A stretch of DNA of 39,045 nucleotides, from positions 1 to 39,045 of the forward strand of contig JAZNTB010000019.1 in assembly GCA_045591565.1 (NCBI GenBank). Direction: 5' to 3'. Numbering within the stretch: the first letter of the stretch is position 1; each line of letters starts with the position of its first letter. Shown in pieces: positions 6,241-15,361 of this stretch. The translations under genes were made by a program, and so were the position numbers. Origin of the DNA: UBA1738 sp045591565. GTDB lineage: Bacteria > Bacillota > Clostridia > UBA1381. The notes below the pieces were generated by a model. That model had not been told where the DNA came from. It searched no databases and saw only the letters and a program-made list of their open reading frames with translations.

Positions 6241-9200
6241 TTAGCTTAATTTGACATTATTCTCCCCAAAAATCTCTTCTAAGTCTGACAAAACATTACT
6301 TTTCTCATCAACATAGCAATGCTTTGGCGCGAAAATTTTCTTCTTGGTATCGGCACAGAAGAAGCACACCGGAGTATCTCCGCTATAGCGTTTTAAAACC
6401 TCTACTGCCATCTTTAAAACATTCTCATCAAATGTTCCAAGCTTTACATAAAGGATTGGTTTTGTGCCGTCCCGAACAGGTTCGGTTTTATGTCCCTGTT
6501 TTTCTGCATTTTGTGTCCCCTTTTGTGCAACTTCTGATAGCAGAGCCACTTTTTCACAAAGCAGTTTAGGCTCTTCATCCTCGCGGATGCTTATTCTTCC
6601 TTGAGCTACAATTACACTTTCCTCTTCTAATATGCGGTTATATTGCTGAAGAATTTTAGGGAATACTATAACTTCTATTCCGCCGTACAAATCCTCCATC
6701 TGTAAAAACGCCATCTGCGAATTACTCTTGGTGGTTTTATTTTTTCTGGTGGTAATAATTCCGCACAGAGTTACTGTCTGTCCGTCCTTAACTCCGCCCT
6801 CGATTTCTTTTAGGTTTCCGTCCTCGCCATGCTCAACAGATGCCATTACTATTGCGGTATTAACAGTTGTGAGCCTTGCTGCAAGGTCTTCATACTCCTC
6901 CATAGGATGTCCCGAAAAATAAATTCCGGTAGTTTCCTTTTCAAGTGCAAGAAGCTGCTTTTTAGGATATTCCTTTATATCAGGAAGCTCAGTTTCCTCC
7001 GGCTCCTCCGAATAATCACCAAACAGCGAAAGCTGACCTGCAACATTTGTCTTTTTCGCATTCAGCTCGCTTTCCATAACTGCTTCATAAACATTTATAA
7101 GCTGTGCACGAGTGGCTCCCAAAGAATCGAATGCTCCACATTTTATAAGTCCCTCGATAGCACGCTTGTTAAGTTCAATCGACGCCATTCTGTGCATAAA
7201 ATCCGAAAAGCTTTTAAATTTTCCGTTTTCCTTTCGTTCCTTAACAATCGCCTGCACAAAACTTCTGCCGACATTCTTAACGGCTGTAAGACCAAAGCGT
7301 ATATTGCTTCCTTCTACGGTAAAGCTATCCTCACTCATATTTATATCAGGAGGCAGCTTATCTATTCCTAGCGTTTTACAGTTTACAAGATATGAATTAA
7401 TCTTACCGGTATCTTCAACGCTCGAAATAAGCGACGCCATATACTCAACGGGATAAAAAGTCTTAAGATACGCCGTCTGGTAGGTTATGAATGCATAAGC
7501 CGCAGCGTGTGACTTGTTAAATGCATAATTTGCGAATTCATTGATTTCGTCGAAAATATCTATCGCAATCTTTTCGTCAATTCCCCGTCTTACACAGCCG
7601 TCAATAACCCAATTGCCGTTATCGTCCTGCTTTCCGTAAATGAAATTCTTGCGTTCAATCTCCATCTGGTCAGCTTTTTTCTTGGAAATAACACGGCGAA
7701 GCATATCGGCGCTGCCGAGCGAATACCCTGCCATAGAGCGCACGATTTCAAGCACCTGCTCCTGATATACTATACAGCCGTAGGTTACATCAAGAATATC
7801 TGCTAAGATAGGATGCTTGTAGGTAACTTCATCGGGATGGTTTTTATTGTAAATATACCTCGGAATCGAATCCATAGGTCCCGGACGGTAAAGTGCAATT
7901 CCGGCAATGATATCTTCAAGATTTGTAGGCTTTAATTCCTGCATAAAGGACTTCATTCCGGCACTTTCTATCTGGAAAACACCCTCGGTATTTCCTGTCG
8001 AGATAAAGTCATACACCTCTTTTACGCCATAGTCAAGCTTTGCAAGGTTTATCTTTATGCCCCTTGTTTTTTCTATTATAGAAAGGGCATTATTTATAAC
8101 TGTCAAGTTTCTAAGCCCCAAAAAGTCCATCTTTAAAAGTCCAAGACTTTCAACTGTGTCCTTTACAAACTGCGTAGTCAAAACATCATCATTTGTCTGC
8201 AGCGGCATATAGTTAACTATCGGCTCCTTACATATAACCACACCTGCCGCATGTGTTCCGGAGTGTCTTGAAAGTCCCTCCAATGCACGCGATGTGTCTA
8301 TTAACTCCTTTATCTTTCCATCGGTTTTGTAAAGCTCTGCAAGCTCTGAGGAAACCTCCAAGGCTCTGTCTATCGTTATATTAAGCTCATTCGGTACAAG
8401 CTTTGCAACCTTATCGGTTTCGGCATACGAAATATTAAGCGCTCTGCCCACATCTCTGATTGCAAGCTTTGCCTTCATTGTACCAAAGGTTATAATCTGA
8501 GCAACATTTTCCTCTCCGTACTTGTGCACTACATAATCTATAACCTTCTGTCTGCCCTCCGGCGCAAAGTCCACATCTATATCGGGCATGGATACACGCT
8601 CCGGATTTAAGAAACGCTCAAAAATCAGGTTATATTTTATCGGGTCAACATCAGTTATTCCGAGCGTATAGGAAACAATGCTTCCTGCAGCACTGCCTCG
8701 TCCCGGACCGACTCCCACGCCGTTACTTTTAGCATAGCGGATAAAGTCCCATACGATAAGGAAGTAATCCACAAACCCCATATTCTTGATTACCGAAAGC
8801 TCATACGAAAGTCTGTCTGAAAGTTCTTCGGTAACGGTTTCGTATCTTTTCTTAAGTCCTGCAAGGCAAAGCTCGTTAAGATACTCCCACGCTGTTTTTC
8901 CGTCAGGAACATCAAAGCTTGGCAGATGGCGTGAGTTAAAGTCAAACTCCACATTACATCTTTCAGCGATTTTTCCCGTATTCTCTATCGCCTCAGGTGC
9001 ATATGGGAAAAGTGCCGCCATCTCCTCAGGAGATTTTATATAAAACTCATCAGTCTCAAAGCTCATTCTGTCATCGTCTTCAACAGTTTTCTGCATCTGT
9101 ATACACATTAAAACATCCTGATACTTTGCATCCTCACGCTTTGTATAGTGTATATCATTAGTCGCAACAAGACCTACCCCAAGCTCCTTTGCAAGCTTTA

Positions 9201-9765
9201 CAAGGCTTGGGTTTATTCTTTTCTGCTCTGCGATTGAATGGTCCTGAAGCTCGATAAAGAAATTATCCTTTCCAAAAAGGTTTATATACTTCTCCGCAAC
9301 CTTTTTTGCTGCATCATAGTTGTTTTCAGAAAGTGCCTTAGGTATCTCGCCGGCAAGGCAGGCAGAGAGTGCAATAAGTCCCTCGCTATGCTCAGAGAGC
9401 AGCTCAAAGTCTATTCTTGGCTTATAGTAAAAGCCCTCAGTGAATCCTTTGGAAACTATATAGGAAAGGTTTTTATATCCCGTCATATTTTCGCACAGCA
9501 AAATTAAATGACTGTATTTCGAGTCATACTCATGCACCTTATCAAATCTGCTTCTCGGTGCCATATATACCTCGCAGCCGATTACAGGCTTGATACCTTG
9601 CGCCTTTGCCTCACGGTAAAAGTCCACAACGCCGTACATTACGCCATGGTCGGTAATGGCACAATGCTGCATACCAAGCTCCTTTACGCGCGATACAAGT
9701 TTTTTTATACTCGCCGCTCCGTCCAAAAGGCTGTATTCTGTATGCGTATGTAAATGTGCAAACAC
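6241..9765 (-). CDS. dnaE: DNA polymerase III subunit alpha (DnaE)
   Basis: A 1174-aa replicative polymerase subunit of normal length. The PHP domain opens with HLHTHTEYSLLDGAASI and continues ITDHGVMYGVVDF and KPVIGCEVYMAP. The polymerase palm shows GPGRGSAAGSIVSYTLGITD and, near residue 392, PDIDVDFAPEGR with the catalytic aspartates; YRPGPMDSIPRYI follows. The C-terminal OB fold is visible at GQTVTLCGIITTRKNKTTKS to EVIVFPKIL. The start is GTG at 9765, seven bases behind GGAAGGAAA and 17 bases after the whiA stop, so it is co-transcribed with whiA. Low-GC Gram-positives usually carry PolC as well; it is not in this window. The PHP histidines look intact, so a metal-dependent proofreading-like activity is possible but not shown. 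Confidence 0.98.
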   Translation of the reverse strand: MFAHLHTHTEYSLLDGAASIKKLVSRVKELGMQHCAITDHGVMYGVVDFYREAKAQGIKPVIGCEVYMAPRSRFDKVHEYDSKYSHLILLCENMTGYKNLSYIVSKGFTEGFYYKPRIDFELLSEHSEGLIALSACLAGEIPKALSENNYDAAKKVAEKYINLFGKDNFFIELQDHSIAEQKRINPSLVKLAKELGVGLVATNDIHYTKREDAKYQDVLMCIQMQKTVEDDDRMSFETDEFYIKSPEEMAALFPYAPEAIENTGKIAERCNVEFDFNSRHLPSFDVPDGKTAWEYLNELCLAGLKKRYETVTEELSDRLSYELSVIKNMGFVDYFLIVWDFIRYAKSNGVGVGPGRGSAAGSIVSYTLGITDVDPIKYNLIFERFLNPERVSMPDIDVDFAPEGRQKVIDYVVHKYGEENVAQIITFGTMKAKLAIRDVGRALNISYAETDKVAKLVPNELNITIDRALEVSSELAELYKTDGKIKELIDTSRALEGLSRHSGTHAAGVVICKEPIVNYMPLQTNDDVLTTQFVKDTVESLGLLKMDFLGLRNLTVINNALSIIEKTRGIKINLAKLDYGVKEVYDFISTGNTEGVFQIESAGMKSFMQELKPTNLEDIIAGIALYRPGPMDSIPRYIYNKNHPDEVTYKHPILADILDVTYGCIVYQEQVLEIVRSMAGYSLGSADMLRRVISKKKADQMEIERKNFIYGKQDDNGNWVIDGCVRRGIDEKIAIDIFDEINEFANYAFNKSHAAAYAFITYQTAYLKTFYPVEYMASLISSVEDTGKINSYLVNCKTLGIDKLPPDINMSEDSFTVEGSNIRFGLTAVKNVGRSFVQAIVKERKENGKFKSFSDFMHRMASIELNKRAIEGLIKCGAFDSLGATRAQLINVYEAVMESELNAKKTNVAGQLSLFGDYSEEPEETELPDIKEYPKKQLLALEKETTGIYFSGHPMEEYEDLAARLTTVNTAIVMASVEHGEDGNLKEIEGGVKDGQTVTLCGIITTRKNKTTKSNSQMAFLQMEDLYGGIEVIVFPKILQQYNRILEEESVIVAQGRISIREDEEPKLLCEKVALLSEVAQKGTQNAEKQGHKTEPVRDGTKPILYVKLGTFDENVLKMAVEVLKRYSGDTPVCFFCADTKKKIFAPKHCYVDEKSNVLSDLEEIFGENNVKLS

Positions 9766-9782
9766 GGTATTTCCTTCCCTCC

Positions 9783-10655
9783 TTATAGGTTTTCTGCTAT
9801 TTCCATAATTCGTTTCAGTCTGTGATTTACCCCTGATTTTCCAATCGGCGGATTTAAGTGCTCTCCCAGCTCTTTCATACTCTCATCAGGGTACTTAAGT
9901 CGTACCTCTGCTATTTCCTTTAAGACCTCCGGAATCTCATCAAATCCCAGCATTTTATCTATCTTTTTAATGGCTTCTATCTGTAAAGACGCCGCCTTTG
10001 TAGTCTTTTCTATATTTGCAACCTCGCAGTTTGCCTGCCTGTTGGCAGTATTTCTAAGCTCCTTCTCAATCGAGATATTATAAAGCTCCATCGCAGATGC
10101 AACAGCTCCGATTGCCCCCAAAGTGTCTGCTATCGCCTCATACTCTTTTATATAGACAATATACCGACCCTTTCGGCATGTTATTTTTGAAGGTATTCCC
10201 ATTTCAAAAAGAATTTTCGAAAGCTGCTCTGCATAGCTTTCATGGCGACAGTCAAATTCAAGATGATACCTTATGTTAGGATTGTGCATCGAGCCACCAC
10301 CCAAAAATGCCCCACGCACATATGCCGCATGGCAACAGTCAAGCGGTGTTATCTCGGCATCGCCCACATTAAAAAGCATAAGCCGCATCGCCATACAATC
10401 GGTAAAAAATTCAAGCTCCGGATGAAACCTGTAAATTCCGTTTTTATTTATATAATCAATTCCTCTGCCGAACACTCTTTCAAACAGACAGCATATTCTC
10501 TCTGCAACATTCTCGTTCTCTGTAATAACAGAAACCTGTCCGCCACGATAATTTGTGCAAAGCTTTACAATCGAGGAAAGCTCGGCAATATCACAAAAGT
10601 CACAGGAATTCTTGACCTGTGAAATCTGTTCCTTTATATTTTTTGTAAAAGACAT
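9783..10655 (-). CDS. whiA: WhiA-family DNA-binding regulator
   Basis: A 290-aa WhiA protein: an N-terminal pair of LAGLIDADG-like (homing-endonuclease fold) domains, with AAYVRGAFLGGGSMHNPN near residue 110, and a C-terminal helix-turn-helix ending in GKSGVNHRLKRIMEIAENL. In actinobacteria WhiA activates sporulation-division genes; in Firmicutes it affects division and chromosome segregation and no nuclease activity is known. The start shares one base with the rapZ stop (TAATG), so translation is coupled. In most Firmicutes rapZ-yvcK-whiA is the order; here yvcK is missing. Confidence 0.95.
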   Translation of the reverse strand: MSFTKNIKEQISQVKNSCDFCDIAELSSIVKLCTNYRGGQVSVITENENVAERICCLFERVFGRGIDYINKNGIYRFHPELEFFTDCMAMRLMLFNVGDAEITPLDCCHAAYVRGAFLGGGSMHNPNIRYHLEFDCRHESYAEQLSKILFEMGIPSKITCRKGRYIVYIKEYEAIADTLGAIGAVASAMELYNISIEKELRNTANRQANCEVANIEKTTKAASLQIEAIKKIDKMLGFDEIPEVLKEIAEVRLKYPDESMKELGEHLNPPIGKSGVNHRLKRIMEIAENL

Positions 10656-11509
10656 TATGATCTGCTCCTCAAAATATCTCTGTGAATAATATTTACGCTG
10701 TATTTTTCAAGGGATTTTGCAAGAAGATTTGTCATCGTAACACTTCTGTGCTTTCCGCCTGTACAGCCGATGCAAATAGTCAGTGAGCTTTTTCCTTCCT
10801 CTATATAAAGAGGAACCAAAAACTTAATCATATCGCAAAGCTTGTCCATAAACAGGGCAGCCGAGCTTGTAGACATAACATAATCCTGAACCTCTTTTTC
10901 ATTTCCCGTTTTATTCTTAAGCTCGTCCACATAAAACGGATTGGCAAAGCACCTTACATCAAATACCAAATCCGCATCAAGAGGTATCCCGTATTTGAAC
11001 CCAAAGGACATAACATTTACAGAAAACCTGTTTTCGTGAGAGTCGTTATAAATTTCACGCAGTCTTTTTGAAAGCTGCCCAAGGGTGAAGTCCGATGTAT
11101 CTACAACAGCATCCGCCTCCCTGTATATCTGCTCCATCATCTTGCGTTCGGTCTGTATACTGTCCATCAGTCCCTTACTGCTTGCAATAGGATGTGTGCG
11201 TCTGGTTTCTTTATAGCGTTTTACCAAAACCTCGTCACTCGCAGTAACAAAGATAAGCTTATATTCATAGCCGTTTTCTTTAAGTATCTTAAGATTATCC
11301 AGCAGGTCTCCTATCATTTCACCCACTCTGGAATCTATGACAAATGCAACCTTGTCATATTTTCCGTTAATCGAAATAAACATTTCTGCAAGCTGCGGGA
11401 TAATTGCCGGTGGAAGATTATCCATGCAGAAAAAGCCGGTGTCCTCCAAAAATCTGATCACCTGCGTTTTTCCTGCTCCCGACATTCCTGTAACTACTGT
11501 AAACTGCAT
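10655..11509 (-). CDS. rapZ: RapZ (YvcJ-type) P-loop nucleotide-binding protein
   Basis: A 284-aa protein with the Walker A motif VTGMSGAGKTQVIRFLED at its start and the C-terminal CIGCTGGKHRSVTM signature of the RapZ/YvcJ family, including the phosphate-binding loop of the C-terminal domain. In Escherichia coli RapZ senses glucosamine 6-phosphate and guides RNase E to the small RNA GlmZ. In Bacillus YvcJ hydrolyses GTP and affects competence; the role in Clostridia is not settled. It is joined to murB and whiA by one-base TAATG overlaps at both ends, so murB, rapZ and whiA form one coupled unit that links wall precursor synthesis to carbon status. Confidence 0.95.
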   Translation of the reverse strand: MQFTVVTGMSGAGKTQVIRFLEDTGFFCMDNLPPAIIPQLAEMFISINGKYDKVAFVIDSRVGEMIGDLLDNLKILKENGYEYKLIFVTASDEVLVKRYKETRRTHPIASSKGLMDSIQTERKMMEQIYREADAVVDTSDFTLGQLSKRLREIYNDSHENRFSVNVMSFGFKYGIPLDADLVFDVRCFANPFYVDELKNKTGNEKEVQDYVMSTSSAALFMDKLCDMIKFLVPLYIEEGKSSLTICIGCTGGKHRSVTMTNLLAKSLEKYSVNIIHRDILRSRS

Positions 11510-12372
11510 TAAAACTCACCCACCATTTTGACTTCTGTCTCAAGCTCTACTCCAAATTTATCATATACCGTTTTTTGTATATGCTTTATCAAATCGACAA
11601 CATCCTGTGCCGTCGAATTTCCTGTATTTATCACAAATCCCGAATGCTTTTCCGAAACCTGTGCTCCGCCTATTGAAAATCCTTTAAGGTTCGCATCCTC
11701 TATAAGCTTTCCGGCAAAGTACCCCTCCGGTCTTTTAAAGGTACTTCCCGCACTTGGCATAGATAGCGGCTGTTTTGAGGTTCTGCGCTCCTTAAAGTCC
11801 TCCATTTTCTCTTTTATTTCATCATATTCTGCTTTTTTAAGCTCTATTTCTGCCGACAAAATAATGGCATCTGTACCGCAAAATCTGCTGCGGCGATATC
11901 CAAAATCAAGCTCTTTGTTTTCTACCGTTTTAACTTCGCCATTCTCAAGATATGTTACCTTTTTTATAACATCCTTCATTTCTCCGCCGTATGCTCCGGC
12001 GTTCATAAATATTGCCCCGCCTAATGTCCCCGGTATTCCCGATGCAAACTCAAGTCCCGAAAGATTTTCAGATAACGCAAGATTTGCAAGCTTTGACAAA
12101 AGTATTCCGCTACTTGCTGTAATCGTTTTGCCGCTGACCGAAGCTCTCGAAAACCCATGCGCAATCTTTATAACAAGCCCTCTTATCCCCTTGTCGCCGA
12201 CAAGCAGGTTGGAGCCGTTGCCCATAACGGTATACTCAATATTCTTTTCTTTTGCATATTCAATCAGGTCCTTTATTTCCTGCACCGACTCAGCCTCACA
12301 CAGCTCATCGGCAGGTCCTCCGATTTTAAAAGATGTATGATTTTTCATCAATTCATTCTTTTTTATATTCAT
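11509..12372 (-). CDS. murB: UDP-N-acetylenolpyruvoylglucosamine reductase
   Basis: A 287-aa MurB, type IIa by length and layout. It reduces the MurA product with NADPH and FAD to give UDP-MurNAc. FAD-binding segments MGNGSNLLVGDKGIRGLVIK (about residue 50) and GIPGTLGGAIFMNAGAYGGE (about 115) are clear. The catalytic Ser lies in SAGSTFKRP and the catalytic Glu in the C-terminal ELETEVKMVG. The start at 12372 has a GGAAGGAAA sequence somewhat far upstream. A 152-base gap to hprK holds no convincing promoter or terminator that I can see, so murB may be read through from hprK. The companion murA lies 1.7 kb away on the other strand. Confidence 0.96.
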   Translation of the reverse strand: MNIKKNELMKNHTSFKIGGPADELCEAESVQEIKDLIEYAKEKNIEYTVMGNGSNLLVGDKGIRGLVIKIAHGFSRASVSGKTITASSGILLSKLANLALSENLSGLEFASGIPGTLGGAIFMNAGAYGGEMKDVIKKVTYLENGEVKTVENKELDFGYRRSRFCGTDAIILSAEIELKKAEYDEIKEKMEDFKERRTSKQPLSMPSAGSTFKRPEGYFAGKLIEDANLKGFSIGGAQVSEKHSGFVINTGNSTAQDVVDLIKHIQKTVYDKFGVELETEVKMVGEF

Positions 12373-12524
12373 TCTGCTTAGATTTCCTTCCTTATTGCAA
12401 AATACTTTTTAAGCAATTGCTAATCTGCTCCTACGATTTTCGACGCCTTGCATAGTTTTGCTTATTTCTATAACCTATGCAGCTCCTTTACTTTTCGTGC
12501 GAATTTTTAATAACAGTACAGCAT

Positions 12525-13478
12525 TTATATTTCTTCGTCATCCTGACGGTTCATTTCCCGCATAAGTCTGTTATTCAGTTCTACCGCCGCATTATATCCC
12601 ATACGCTTTTGGCGGTTGTTCATAGATGCAACCTCAATAATGATTGCAAGATTTCGTCCCGGCTTTACAGGGATTGTAAGACTGGGTATATTTATTCCCA
12701 TAATATTTGTGTATTCGTCAAGCATTCCAAGCCTGTCATACTGCTTTCCTTCAATCCACGGCTCTAAGTGAATAATCATATTAATGCTCTCGGTATCCTT
12801 TACCGCACCCATACCGAAGATTTCCTTAACATCAACTATTCCGATACCGCGAAGCTCCACAAAGTGTTTTATTATATCAGGCGATGAGCCGACAAGTGTT
12901 CTTGACGAAACACGCTTTATTTCAACTGCATCGTCCGCAACCAAACGGTGTCCTCTTTTTAAAAGCTCAATAGCAGTTTCGCTTTTTCCGACACCGCTGT
13001 CACCCATAATAAGAACACCCTCGCCATATACTTCAACAAGTACGCCGTGGCGTGTTCTTCTCTCGGCAAGCTGAACATTTAAGTAGCTGATTAAGGCACT
13101 CATTATACTGGAGGTTGTTTCCTCAGTTCTCAATATTGTTGTGTCGTACTTTTCAGCAAGCTCAAGCATCTCAGGAAAAATCTGCATATTCCTTGTTATT
13201 AAAACTGCCGGGATTCCTGTAGCAAAAAGTCTGTCCATCAGCTCATACCTCTTGCTCCTGCCGAATTGCTCCAAATATGTTATTTCAACCTTTCCCAAAA
13301 TCTGAATTCTTTTAGGGTCAAAATAATCATAAAATCCGGCAATCTGGAGCGCAGGTCTGTTAAGCTCCGGTGTGTCAATCATAATATCCTCGATATTGGT
13401 TGACGCATAAATCTTTTCAAAGGAAAATTCCTCTATTACTTTTGAAAGATGTATTTTAAAAATTGAATCCTTCATCAT
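12525..13478 (-). CDS. hprK: HPr kinase/phosphorylase
   Basis: About 317 aa, the normal length. HprK phosphorylates and dephosphorylates Ser46 of HPr and Crh, the central signal of carbon catabolite control in Firmicutes. The P-loop GDSGVGKSETAIEL lies near residue 145, with the catalytic His just upstream (RRTRHGVLVEVYGEGVLIMG region). The family signature LTIPVKPGRNLAIIIEVASM lies near residue 255, and NRQKRMGYNAA closes the capsid-forming C-terminal part. The frame opens at 13508, but the promoter predicts a transcript start near 13506 and GGAGG lies 5 bases before the ATG at 13478, so that start is chosen (13475 is also possible). It heads the block of murB, rapZ, whiA and dnaE. Confidence 0.96.
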   Translation of the reverse strand: MMKDSIFKIHLSKVIEEFSFEKIYASTNIEDIMIDTPELNRPALQIAGFYDYFDPKRIQILGKVEITYLEQFGRSKRYELMDRLFATGIPAVLITRNMQIFPEMLELAEKYDTTILRTEETTSSIMSALISYLNVQLAERRTRHGVLVEVYGEGVLIMGDSGVGKSETAIELLKRGHRLVADDAVEIKRVSSRTLVGSSPDIIKHFVELRGIGIVDVKEIFGMGAVKDTESINMIIHLEPWIEGKQYDRLGMLDEYTNIMGINIPSLTIPVKPGRNLAIIIEVASMNNRQKRMGYNAAVELNNRLMREMNRQDDEEI

Positions 13479-13512
13479 TTTTACCTCCGTCAGGACATAA
13501 CTATACATTTTT

Positions 13513-13541
13513 ATTATACACCAAAATCCGTTTTATTTCAA
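13513..13541 (-). promoter_or_regulatory. Sigma-A promoter of hprK
   Basis: Minus-strand TTGAAA and TATAAT are separated by exactly 17 bases. The expected start site, near 13506, rules out the more upstream ATG of hprK. Confidence 0.8.
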
Positions 13542-13621
13542 TTAAAATATTATAAATAATATCATTTTTTCGAAAATTCTTATATCTGTATGCAGATTTT
13601 AAAAAAAATTTACAAAAATAC

Positions 13622-13650
13622 TTGCATTATATGAAAAGTTGTGGTAGAAT
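13622..13650 (+). promoter_or_regulatory. Sigma-A promoter of rpmB
   Basis: TTGCAT and TAGAAT have a 17-base spacer, about 45 bases upstream of the rpmB start. It is divergent from the hprK promoter; the 80 bases between the two are very A+T rich. Confidence 0.78.
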
Positions 13651-13696
13651 AATTGTGTTTTGATAATCGATAGCACGAAATAGGAGGTGTTTGCAA

Positions 13697-13885
13697 ATGG
13701 CAAAATGTGATATCTGCGGCAAAGGCGTTACCTTTGGAATTAAGGTCAGCCACTCACACAGAAGATCAAACAGAACCTGGAAGCCTAACATTAAAAAGGT
13801 AAGAGCAGTTGTTAACGGAAATACAAAATCAGTTAATGTTTGCACTCGTTGCCTGCGTTCAGGAAAGGTTACACGCGCGGTTTGA
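13697..13885 (+). CDS. rpmB: 50S ribosomal protein L28, zinc-ribbon (C+) form
   Basis: 62 aa, starting MAKCDICGKGVTFGIKVSHS, matching L28. It carries two CxxC pairs, CDIC near the start and CTRC near the end, the zinc-binding C+ form; genomes that also have a C- paralogue express that one when zinc is scarce. The ATG at 13697 follows AGGAGGTG at ideal spacing; a frame extension of two codons upstream would start inside that spacing. It is a single-gene unit with its own promoter and a strong terminator. Confidence 0.98.
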   Translation: MAKCDICGKGVTFGIKVSHSHRRSNRTWKPNIKKVRAVVNGNTKSVNVCTRCLRSGKVTRAV

Positions 13886-13897
13886 TTTATGGACTTG

Positions 13898-13929
13898 ACA
13901 GAGGAATTTTTATGTTCCTCTGTTTTTTT
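13898..13929 (+). terminator. Rho-independent terminator of rpmB
   Basis: A perfect 9-bp stem (13898-13906 with 13915-13923) has an 8-base loop and a run of T at 13922-13929, 12 bases after the rpmB stop. Confidence 0.92.
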
Positions 13930-13962
13930 CTTGCAAAAATTTTAGTTTTTATAATATTTCTT

Positions 13963-13991
13963 TTGCTTTTTTGCAAAATGTATGATATAAT
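13963..13991 (+). promoter_or_regulatory. Sigma-A promoter of the murA-yycJ-rlmH unit
   Basis: TTGCTT and TATAAT have a 17-base spacer. The expected transcript starts near 13998, leaving an 80-base leader before murA in which I see no clear riboswitch fold. Confidence 0.75.
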
Positions 13992-14079
13992 TGTAGTGTT
14001 AAACAAAATCAATCGGTTTATCCGAAAAAAATCAGGATAAGCCTTACCATACAAACTGCAAATTAAGGAGTGTGAAACT

Positions 14080-15348
14080 GTGGAGAAGCTGGTAATCAAA
14101 GGTGGAAATCCTCTAAATGGCACCATTACCGTAAGCGGCGCAAAAAATGCCGCAGTCGCAATTATCCCCGCATGTATTTTGATAAAAGGCAGATGCCGTC
14201 TTGAAAATCTCCCTGATATAAAGGATGTTAAGCTTTACCTTGACATTCTTCGTGACCTGGGAGCAAAGGTTTTAGTCATAGATAAAAATATCGTTGAAAT
14301 AGACTGTACATCGGTTAATTCCGTACATCCTCAGGACGAGCTTGCACGCAAAATGCGCGGCTCATCTTATTTGATCGGCGCACTTTTGGGGCGTTTCCAT
14401 GAATGTACCGTTGCAATGCCGGGTGGATGTGATTTTGGTACAAGACCGATTGACCAGCATATAAAGGGCTTTGAGGCACTCGGCGCAGAATGCAAGGTCG
14501 CTTATGCAAGAGTCACTGCAAAGGCTGATGCCCTTTCAGGCTCACATATTTATTTTGATGTAACCTCGGTAGGTGCAACAGTAAATGTCATTCTTGCCGC
14601 TGTTACAGCAAAGGGTGTATCTGTTCTTGAGAATGCCGCAAAGGAGCCTCACATCGTTGACCTTGCTAATTTCTTAAATGCAATGGGTGCAAAAATCCGC
14701 GGTGCCGGAACCGATACAATTAAAATAACAGGTGTTGAAACACTTCACGGCGGAACCCACTCTATTATTCCCGACCAGATTGAAGCGGGAACATTTATGA
14801 TTGCAGCTGCTGCCACACGCGGCAATGTTACCATACAGAATGTAATACCAAGACACCTTGAGGCAATAAGCGCAAAGCTGATTGAATCCGGCATAACCGT
14901 CGAGGAATTTGACGACAGCGTGAGAATTTCGGTAAAGCCTGATAAGAAGCTTAAAAAGGTTAATTTCATTGCACTTCCCTATCCCGGTTATCCCACCGAT
15001 ATGCAACCGCAGCTTGTTACATATCTTTCAACAGTATCCGGAACGAGTACAGCTCGTGAGGGCGTATGGGACGACCGTTTCCGCTATGTGGGAGAATTAA
15101 AGCGTATGGGTGCTGATATTACTGTAGAAGGAAAGCTTGCTATTATAAACGGTGTTTCCGGACTTATGGGAACAACTGTGCGTGCAACCGACCTTCGTGG
15201 CGGTGCCGCTATGATTATTGCAGGGCTTATGGCAGACGGCACAACTGAAATCGTGGATATTCACCACATCGACCGCGGATATGAGAACTTTGAAGAAAAG
15301 TTTGTTTCAATCGGCGGCAATATCGAGCGTGTGGTATATACAGAATAA
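14080..15348 (+). CDS. murA: UDP-N-acetylglucosamine 1-carboxyvinyltransferase
   Basis: A 422-aa MurA, the first committed enzyme of peptidoglycan precursor synthesis, adding enolpyruvate from PEP to UDP-GlcNAc. The N-terminal VSGAKNAAVAIIPA contains the conserved Lys-Asn pair. The loop PGGCDFGTRPIDQHIKGFEA near residue 115 carries the catalytic Cys that fosfomycin attacks; so the enzyme should be fosfomycin-sensitive in principle. YPTDMQPQLVT and LRGGAAMIIAGL complete the family pattern. The start is GTG at 14080 with AAGGAG nine bases upstream. It leads a unit with a YycJ-type hydrolase and rlmH. Low-GC Gram-positives often have two murA genes; only one is seen here. Confidence 0.97.
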   Translation: MEKLVIKGGNPLNGTITVSGAKNAAVAIIPACILIKGRCRLENLPDIKDVKLYLDILRDLGAKVLVIDKNIVEIDCTSVNSVHPQDELARKMRGSSYLIGALLGRFHECTVAMPGGCDFGTRPIDQHIKGFEALGAECKVAYARVTAKADALSGSHIYFDVTSVGATVNVILAAVTAKGVSVLENAAKEPHIVDLANFLNAMGAKIRGAGTDTIKITGVETLHGGTHSIIPDQIEAGTFMIAAAATRGNVTIQNVIPRHLEAISAKLIESGITVEEFDDSVRISVKPDKKLKKVNFIALPYPGYPTDMQPQLVTYLSTVSGTSTAREGVWDDRFRYVGELKRMGADITVEGKLAIINGVSGLMGTTVRATDLRGGAAMIIAGLMADGTTEIVDIHHIDRGYENFEEKFVSIGGNIERVVYTE

Positions 15349-15361
15349 AAGGAAGTAGTAT

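Noticed and set aside
12373..12524. Possible promoter or terminator between hprK and murB
   Set aside because: A 7-bp inverted repeat (TGCATAG ... CTATGCA) has a long loop and no T tract, and no -10/-35 pair with proper spacing was found, so nothing is annotated.
13627..13845. Minus-strand 72-aa frame antisense to rpmB
   Set aside because: It lies wholly over the L28 gene and its promoter, has no ribosome binding site and does not resemble a known protein; it is a shadow of the real gene.
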